Below are positions 57,520 to 64,000 of a stretch of 64,000 bases of DNA, one piece after another. The notes beneath the pieces were generated by a model. It made no database searches and was not told the DNA's origin. It was given only the letters and a program-made list of their open reading frames with translations. Source of the DNA: Dastarcus helophoroides (Eukaryota > Arthropoda > Insecta > Coleoptera > Bothrideridae); assembly GCA_028583605.1 (NCBI GenBank), contig CM053333.1:8140638-8204637 (forward strand), written 5' to 3'. Within the stretch, counting starts at the first letter, position 1; every line of letters starts with the position of its first letter. The position numbers and the translations under genes were made by a program.

Positions 57520-59735
57520 TCGCAAAGGGTAACCCCATTATGTTTTCAAAGCACTGCGAGTAGGATGCGAAAACAAGGATAGAGGGCGATGAACCGCCTT
57601 CTTAAACAAGGATAGGTTGTAATTTTTGGGGAAAATTCTTTTCTGTAACAAGTTCCATAACTTGGAAATTCTATAGAAAAAAAGAGTCTTCGTAGACAGA
57701 AGTGCTCACTGTGTCAAGCTGGACCGCACAGGAATTTGCTGTCTCCGACTGTCTAGTACGCCTCAAGAATCTTGCCCTTGGGGGAATCAATCCTATTAGT
57801 TCCTGCGGGCATCTTCCATGATAGTACTTGTAGAAAAGAGACAAGTCACCAACCATACGCCTGTGCTCTGGTGTTTCCAGAGAATCGGTTAGACTCTCGT
57901 CATCAATTAGGCGAATCGCTCTTCTTTGAATTGAATCCAAGAGAGCTAAAGCGTGTTTTGGAGCTGAACTCCAAACATGAGAACAGTATTGGCTAGTGTT
58001 GGCCTAACTTGAGCTTTGTATATTGTTAATAGCTGATGAGATGTAAAGTATTTTTTAGCTCTAAAAAGAAAGCCTAGCTTCTGAGAGGGGGATTTGGCAA
58101 TGATGTGCACATGATCGTCCCAAGAAAGGTTAGTGCTCGCATTCACTTCTAGGATAGATAGATTAGATCCCATCGGAAGGATTTTACTGTCCATTAGTAT
58201 GTTTGTTGCATTATCCCTTGATGATTCCTTAGAGAAAACCGCGGCCTGAGTTTTTGAAGCGTTGAAGTCGACCAAATTGTTCTTACCCCACTCCAGAATA
58301 ATCTCGAGATCCCGATTAATCATCTGTATCTGCTGTTTCCTTAGTCGATCTGAAGCAGCAATAGATAATGGTTTGTCGGAGAAAAATAATGACACAAGGT
58401 TACTATCATCTGCGTAGCTGTATATAGGGTTGGAAGTTAAAGCTAAGAGATTATTTATGTGTAACAGAAATAGAGTAGGAGATAGAACAGACTCCTGAGG
58501 CATCCCTGCGTTAATTGCAAATGCTTCGGATGAGATGTCATCGACGACGATCTGAAGATATCTGTCAGCGAGAAAATTTGATATCAAATGACAGAGTTTA
58601 GGAGGAAGACCATAAGATGTTAATTTGGCGAGAAGAGATCGGTGCTAGACTCTGCCGAATGCCTTTGAGATATCCAGTGCGACAATTCTATCATCTGTGT
58701 AGCTCTATATATGATTGGAAGTTAACGCTAAGAGATCGTTCATGTGCAACAGAAATAGAGTAGGAGACAGAACAGACCCCTGAGGCACCCCTGCTTAATC
58801 GCAAATGTCTCGGATGAGATGCCATCGACGATGACCTGAAGAGATCTGTCAGCGAGAAAATTTGATATCAAATGACAGAGTCTAGGAGAAAGACCATAAG
58901 ATGTTAATTTGGCGAGAAGAGATCGGTGCTAGACTCTGTCGAAGGCCTTTGAGATATCCAATGCGACAATCCTATCATCTGCGTAGCTGTATATAGGATT
59001 GGAAGTTGAAGCTAAGAGATCATTTATGTGTAACAGAAATAGAGTAGTAGACAGAACAGACCCCTGAGGCACCTCTGCGTTAATCGCAAATGTCTCGGAT
59101 GAGATGCCATCGACGACGATCTGAAGAGATCTGTCAGCGAAAAAATTGGCTATCAAATGACAGAGTCCAGGAGGAAGACCATAAGATGTTAATTTGGCGA
59201 GAAGAGATAGGTGCCAGACTCTGTCGAAAGCCTTTGAGATATCCAATGCCACAATCCCAGCCTCACCACGTTTTTCCATAGCTGAGTTACAGATATGAGT
59301 AACATATACCAGTAGATCGCCAGTGGAACGTTGTTTTCTAAAACCGTATTGCCTGTCGGAGATGATTCTATTTTCCTCCAGATATTTGAGAATCTCGATG
59401 ATGATAACCTTTTCCATTACTTTAGATATAACAGATAACAAAGATATAGGGCGATAGTTGTTAGCCAGATTCCTTTTTCCCTTTTTCGGGTCAGGCTGCA
59501 CTCTAGCAGATTTCCAGATGTTAGTGAATACATCTTTGTTGTAAGAGAGTATGAACAATTTGCTTAGGACAGGAGTCAACTCTGGGGCGCACTTCTTAAG
59601 AACAATTGCGGGAATACAATCAAGGCCAGAAGCTTTCAAGGAGAATCTTCCTGATTGTGCATTGTCTGAAAACAACTTCAGGCATCGAAGTGCCAACCTT
59701 TGGGAGAATAGGAGGTTCTTGCTAATTTTTTGACA
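57520..59735 (-). pseudogene. Reverse transcriptase of LINE family C, copy 2
   Basis: From the right: SGLDCIPAIVLKKCAPELTP, NNYRPISLLSVISKVMEKV, YGFRKQRSTGDLLVY, VALDISKAFDRVWH (first Asp), VPQGSVLSTTLFLLHINDLL and SYADD (intact catalytic box). The frame then re-enters RIVALDISKAFDRV because the segment is duplicated. After two extra copies the thumb resumes (58587-57946) and the C-terminal domain follows (57940-57671: RRAIRLIDDESLTDSLETPE). No RNase H. The endonuclease half is missing. Confidence 0.87.
58406..59256 (-). repeat. Three tandem copies of a 284-285-bp RT segment
   Basis: TCATCTGYGTAGCT starts at 58406, 58691 and 58975, and the copies match through GAGATATCCARTGCGACAAT. Each unit spans the RT core from LDISKAF to YADD (about 95 codons). 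Frames differ between copies because of small indels and stops. Confidence 0.92.
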
Positions 59736-59763
59736 AAAAATTTTGTTGCAAGCAAGAACAAGA

Positions 59764-59869
59764 CATGAAAATCGTGTTGAAACACAAATCTTGTCCCCGG
59801 AAACCAAGAACGATTAGAAAACACAACAAAGGTTGCTCTAACGCTTTTCGATTCGATAGAGAGATCCAT
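59764..59869 (-). mobile_element. Penelope-like terminus family P2, short copy
   Basis: AACACAAATCTTGTCCCCGG, AACCAAGAACGATTAGAAAA and ACAACAAAGGTTGCTCTAAC match the P2 arms. GAACAAGA flanks both sides (59756-59763, 59870-59877). Confidence 0.7.
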
Positions 59870-60400
59870 GAACAAGATCGAGACAAGAATCAGAAATTCC
59901 TGAAATACTCTAAATTATCGATCGATAAGGTTGAAAATAAATTGTAAACAACACCTTAGACTCCCATTGATACGAATTTTAATTACGATGAACTATGTAT
60001 AAATCTTATGAAGCGAGGGGGAAAATTAGGCATTATATTATTTCGTTGGTCGTCGTCGCTGCGCGTCTACCGCATTTACCCTTTTTTTGTTTTCCCTACG
60101 TAACGCGCAACTATTTAATTCATCCGTGATTCATGATCTTTTGTTATGCTTAGATGACAAGAGTGCTCAAATTTACGGAAGTTTACTTTATTCAACCACC
60201 ATTTTTGAATAGAACAAGTAATATTATAAGGAAAATTGGAAGCGTCGAGATGTGGAGAACAATGAATAAACTTTGAGACGAGCTTTAGAACTTCTTTAGA
60301 AATCATCCGGTACGTTACGTACGCAAATTAGAAACATTTTTTGTTGTTGTTGTTAAATTTTCCGTATAGCTACTTCTACAGAATATGTTTTTCCCCTTAC

Positions 60401-60608
60401 CTACAACCTGAAGATATCCTACTTGACTAATCATGGGGTTCGTATTGACTTGGCACATATAATATCCTCTATCTTCCTGCTGAACGCTACTAACGTGGAG
60501 TAACCACGTTTTAGCGTTATCGTGCGATACGCTGTAGCGAGCTACTCGAGAAATGACATGTCTGTGGATGGTAAGGATCATCTGCCGGTCTATATGTATC
60601 CACGCCAC
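60401..60608 (-). CDS. DIP/lachesin-like exon: second half of Ig domain 1
   Basis: This 208-bp exon has acceptor TTACAG before 60608 and donor GTAAGG after 60401. It starts in phase 0 and leaves one base (phase 1), which fits the 15721 exon. The product begins VAWIHIDRQMILTIHRHVIS (the VAWI Trp of the Ig core), continues DNAKTWLLHVSSVQQEDRGY with YMCQVNT (the closing cysteine of Ig1) and ends QVGYLQVV. D-x-G-Y-Y-M-C-Q-V-N-T plus a following VVPP is the classic DIP/lachesin signature. The first Ig1 cysteine and the signal peptide must lie upstream, beyond 60608 and probably beyond the window. Confidence 0.94.
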
Positions 60609-60950
60609 CTGTAACAACGACATTTATGTAGGTTTGTCATCAGAGACTATTTGTCATCAATAATTTCTTTAATTCAATTATTAAATTAAAGAAATCATAT
60701 AAAACAATGTTTTTAGACGTAGAACATTCCGCATTAGTTATTTTCCCATTTTTCACGTTTAAATTGAAAAGCTACTTCGAATCGGTTTCCTTCGAATTAC
60801 TATAAATCTTTTGCAATAGCTCAAACATGGTTTCTTTGTTGACGCGGCGCTAAAACTTCGACTAGATATTTCTTTAGCGTATTAATTCGGTCGCATAAAA
60901 GTTTTTTAAATTGTTTTCAGCAGATATATGTAAATAATTTCACTTATAAC
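60609..60950. other. Intron upstream of the Ig1 exon
   Basis: AT-rich, ends at the hAT insertion. No exon visible between here and 64000. Confidence 0.4.
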
Positions 60951-61899
60951 CAGTGGCGGCTGGTGACTTTTTGACAGGGGGAGTGCAGATGCAAAAATAT
61001 TAGCAGCTAAGAATTTAGGTAACTCCAGTGCCATAGCAAGGTATTAAATTTAAGAGAAACAAAAGTGATACAAAAGGTGTGATATTTAATAGTATTTTTA
61101 CGAATTAAATTTAATTAAAATCTTTTAACCTCCAAAATATTTTTGGGTTATCATCTCTATTTTCATCGAGAATAAAAAAAGACATTATCGACATTTCTGA
61201 GCCCCTTTAAAGTACTTTGTACGGTTAGACATCGTTACGGCTCTGGGTTACTTGATTAAAATTGTTTGCTTTCATAGGAATAAAATTGTATCTTTTTTTC
61301 ATGAAAACTGCATTTGAAAATAAAATATATTTTATTACAAAGTTCTAATTAAACTTGTTCATTGCTTTCTCATTAAAATTGTTTAAATCCAAATTAACAA
61401 ATTAATAATTAGACCCTAGAATCGGTAATGCCATCTCTTTGTGAATAGCGGTACTATTGGCAGTTAGTAAGCGGCACAATTAACAATCGCAATCAGATCA
61501 GCCGACACCTACGCATTTAACATCATAAACCGTAAATACACACTCCAAACTCTGACTCGTGCTCACCATTTGGCAATAGCGCATAAGCGCGGAGCGGCGT
61601 ACCCCGGGCTAGCTTTAATGTGGTGTTTTGTAAATTATTTTTCCGTATCCCGTGGAGGCCATTGATAGACATCGCACGGCAGCCACGCTAGGTGCATAAT
61701 TCTGCGCGCACCAACTTATTTAAATTTCCTTATAATATTTAATATAATGGAATCAAACGTTTGCGTACTTTATTCCAAGTGACTTACAAGTATTATTAGC
61801 TAATTAGTATATCATTATTTTGTGTTTAAAAATGTGGTAAATCCAAGTCTCTGACATTAAACCGAAAAAAATAGATCGCTCATTTCACGAGGAGGGCTG
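60951..61899. mobile_element. hAT-type non-autonomous element, copy 2
   Basis: Starts CAGTGGCGGCTGGTGACTTT and aligns to 43041-44142 to its last part, but the right TIR is missing: it ends CACGAGGAGGGCTG. An exact 8-bp duplication CTTATAAC still flanks it (60943-60950, 61900-61907). It lies 343 bp from the Ig1 exon. Confidence 0.85.
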
Positions 61900-62259
61900 C
61901 TTATAACATACATCATTAGGTTATTTCAGAGAAAAGAGTTATAAAAAAGGAGAACAGCGTGCATACGTATAAATGGGCAATAATGCTTGTTTATCCTTAC
62001 GAGATAAAATTATCTTTATGCCGCGCCGACGATATTGCTTCAATATTTACAAAGAAATTTCTAGAAAACTGAATTTATATCGAAATCACATATCATATTG
62101 GCACACACCTCTCAATTACTGGGAGATGCACCTCAATCTTACGTTGCTTTGCTTCGTACATTGTAAAGGTATGTTTTCCTCGGGGTTAACGGTTATGATG
62201 ATCCTGCAGGGATAATCCTGCAACGATAATCATTAGGCACTATTTCTTACTATTTCTTA

Positions 62260-63154
62260 TGCTGGCTCCACACTCGCGCGCCAATCGCCGCATGAATTCA
62301 CGCTGCGATTCGCGCGCGATTTTTGCACGAAAAACATGTCCCTCCACACTAGCAAGCTTCGCAATGAAGTTCGCGCTTTCAAGAGAAATGGACCCAGAGA
62401 TAACCACTGCTGCTGCCGCTAGGCTTTGCGCTATAGCATATTATAATTATCTCTATATTAGAATGGCGTGCAGGGAAAGGGCAAAACTATGCCTACAGCT
62501 CTCAAGGAATAATCTCAGGAAACTTGTAGGGATATGGACAGATCACTGTCGATTAAACAAACACCTCCACAGAATGGGAATTATAAACGACCCGAGCTGC
62601 AGGGGGTGTTTAGAAGAAGATGAGAGTGTCGAGCACGTGATGTGTCACTGCATGGCACTAGCATCAATCAGAGGATCCACACTGGGGGACCTCTGGCCTA
62701 GTGTGGCCAGTTTGGGAGAGGCGCATCCAAGGGACGTTCTTCAGTTTCTCAACAAGGTTAGGTGGCTGAATGAATGACCAAGGACACCTCAATCGCGGGA
62801 ATAGCACAATGAGCCCGGAAAGGGTGGCCTAAGTGCTGGCCTAAACTTAAGGCAACCCACAACGAATCCAGAATTATCTCTATATTAAAAATAAACACCA
62901 AATACAAAAAAAAAGGAAATCGTTCTCTCTGAAACCACCCAACAATCACCAGAAAATACTTTAAATCTGTGACTGAATTCACGCCGACAGTGTGGATGCA
63001 TTCGCGCTCGCGAACCCGCGAACCCTTTGACGCGGACCAAAAAACCGACTTCGGACGGGGAACTGCGCGAAGCGCAAACGCGAAGACGCGAAAGCGTCCA
63101 CACTCGAGTTCGCGTTATTTCGCGGGCTTTCGCGGCACGAGTGTGGAGCCGGCA
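62260..63154. mobile_element. PIF/Harbinger-type MITE, GC-rich, with nested LINE A tail
   Basis: TGCTGGCTCCACACTCG at the left is inverted as CGAGTGTGGAGCCGGCA at the right, with TTA on both sides (62257-62259, 63155-63157), the Harbinger target duplication. It is strikingly CG-rich (GCGCGCCAATCGCCGC, TTCGCGCTCGCGAACCCGCG) compared with the rest of the window. No transposase. LINE A tail inserted at 62461-62871. Confidence 0.85.
62461..62871 (+). mobile_element. LINE family A, 5'-truncated copy in the Harbinger-type MITE
   Basis: The 16-bp duplication AATTATCTCTATATTA (62445-62460, 62872-62887) flanks it. The reading frame gives MACRERAKLCLQLSRNNLRK, LVGIWTDHCRLNKHLHRMG and CRGCLEEDESVEHVMCHC (zinc-knuckle-like C-terminal region after RNase H), ending LQFLNKVRWLNE at 62777. 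The untranslated tail ends ACAACGAATCCAG, no poly(A). Confidence 0.9.
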
Positions 63155-63157
63155 TTA

Positions 63158-63420
63158 TGGAGTACGCAGGACCGTGCCGCGCTATGATGCAAAGAGACAA
63201 CCGCATCAGGCGGCACCTTAAACAGGCGGCTAAATCAAAATATAATTCGAGCCATTCAATAATTGACAATTTTTGCACATCGCTTTTCTATGCAGCTCTG
63301 AGCGCTGCATACGGCTCTCCGTTAAGTGCGGCTCCCTTTAAAATGAATGTTTTTTTATTAATTCAGAACTTTTTTTATAACTCTTAATTATTTGATGTTC
63401 ATGAAAAAAAAAAAAAAGAA
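63158..63420. other. Intron sequence right of the Harbinger-type MITE
   Basis: Less AT-biased, with an open frame (63157-63387) I cannot assign. Runs into an A-homopolymer at about 63401-63415. Confidence 0.3.
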
Positions 63421-64000
63421 AAACTAAAATTGAAGTTTAATAGTTTGTTCGTAAATGAAGAGTTTTACCCGAAATTTTCAAAATTCCGAGTATACATTTT
63501 AAAATTCTTATTATTTTCGAGACTAACCTAGAAATTTCGAAAAAGGATCGAAATGTGAAAAATATCTTTCAAAATTTTGAGATCAAAGATGAACAAACAA
63601 ATTTCGAGAACATAGTCAATATTTCAAAAAGTCAAAAATACAAGTTAAAAGTCAAAATTTCAGGAGAAACGTGACAATTAAAACTGAAAAATTAGAATCC
63701 AGAAAAAATTAAAATTTGGAAAAAAACAATAATTTACGTAAAATATAAAAAAATGCCACCATATTTAGAATAATATTAAATTGAAAAATAAATTGCATTC
63801 TTTACAAAAGACATGATTTTTTTTATTTTAAGGAAAAATTGAATATTTGTAGAAAAAAATCAAAATCAAAGTTTTAAATCGAAATGTGAAAATTGGAACT
63901 GAAATCCATCGAAATCCATAGAAAAAAGTCAAAATTTATCAAATAAAAGAATTAATAATTTATAAGCTAAAAATAAAATTTTCGAAAACAACACAAGACA
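63421..64000. repeat. A-rich pseudo-satellite tract
   Basis: Same degenerate GTCAAAATTT/GAAAAA vocabulary as elsewhere; no gene to the window end. Confidence 0.5.

Larger units (their letters stand above)
57508..59735 (-). mobile_element. Jockey/CR1-like LINE (family C), copy 2, with triplicated segment
   Basis: Same family as 45186-46702: 3' end GGATTAAACTT just right of 57508. Longer at the 5' side (KASGLDCIPAIVLKKCAPEL at about 59640). The RT region includes a three-copy tandem array. Confidence 0.87.

Noticed and set aside
1..64000. tRNA, rRNA or CRISPR features
   Set aside because: No tRNA cloverleaf, rRNA core sequence or regular spacer-repeat array was seen; eukaryotic context makes CRISPR irrelevant.

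Overview
The window is AT-rich arthropod (most likely insect) nuclear DNA. It looks like the interior of one very long neuronal immunoglobulin-superfamily gene, filled with transposable elements. Three exons on the minus strand encode consecutive pieces of a DIP/lachesin-like cell-surface protein: the second half of Ig domain 1 (60401-60608), the first half of Ig2 (15560-15721) and the second half of Ig2 (8746-8874). Their splice sites and phases match: exon 1 ends in phase 1, exon 2 runs phase 1 to 1, and exon 3 runs phase 1 to 1. The introns between them are about 44.7 kb and 6.7 kb. Signal-peptide/early Ig1 exons and Ig3 exons were not found and presumably lie outside the window on either side. 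I found no other intact protein-coding gene.

Layout. 1-5.4 kb: degenerate A/T-rich pseudo-satellite with strand switches, plus a 55-bp-arm palindrome. 5.4-7.7 kb: a broken mariner carrying a pogo-like MITE and a direct-repeat element with two hammerhead ribozymes. 8.2-8.9 kb: a 121-bp minisatellite beside the Ig2b exon. 10.1-15.3 kb: sequence bounded by TIR-like ends, then the Ig2a exon. 16.9-19.2 and 22.9-24.9 kb: two copies of a long-TIR, DD36/37D-like Tc1/mariner-superfamily element (a third, truncated copy is at 39.8-41.1 kb). 19.8 kb: an LTR with a heat-shock-type promoter. 25.6-30.7 kb: ribozyme-core-bearing repeats, a duplicated LINE tail, a hAT MITE and a (GA)n tract. 30.7-36.5 kb: pseudo-satellite and small Penelope-like termini. 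36.5-39.6 kb: an RTE-like LINE carrying two nested LINE insertions with exact 15-bp target duplications. 42.9-47.1 kb: a Tc1-like element broken by a hAT, a Penelope-like terminus and a Jockey/CR1-like LINE. 49-53.8 kb: Penelope-like pieces, including a GIY-YIG endonuclease domain, and a second LTR with two nested insertions. 54-60 kb: pseudo-satellite, a deleted mariner and a second Jockey/CR1-like LINE with a triplicated reverse-transcriptase segment. 60.4-63.4 kb: the Ig1 exon, a hAT copy and a Harbinger-type MITE.

The most notable biology is the density of self-cleaving-RNA signals. One element family (6916-7563 and 52134-52656) has an approximately 466-bp unit with a canonical hammerhead ribozyme in its direct terminal repeats and 10-11-bp target duplications; this is retrozyme-like. 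Three further repeat families carry hammerhead-like cores. Almost all element proteins are frameshifted or truncated, so the elements look non-autonomous today. All calls are by eye from the sequence; no database search was possible.
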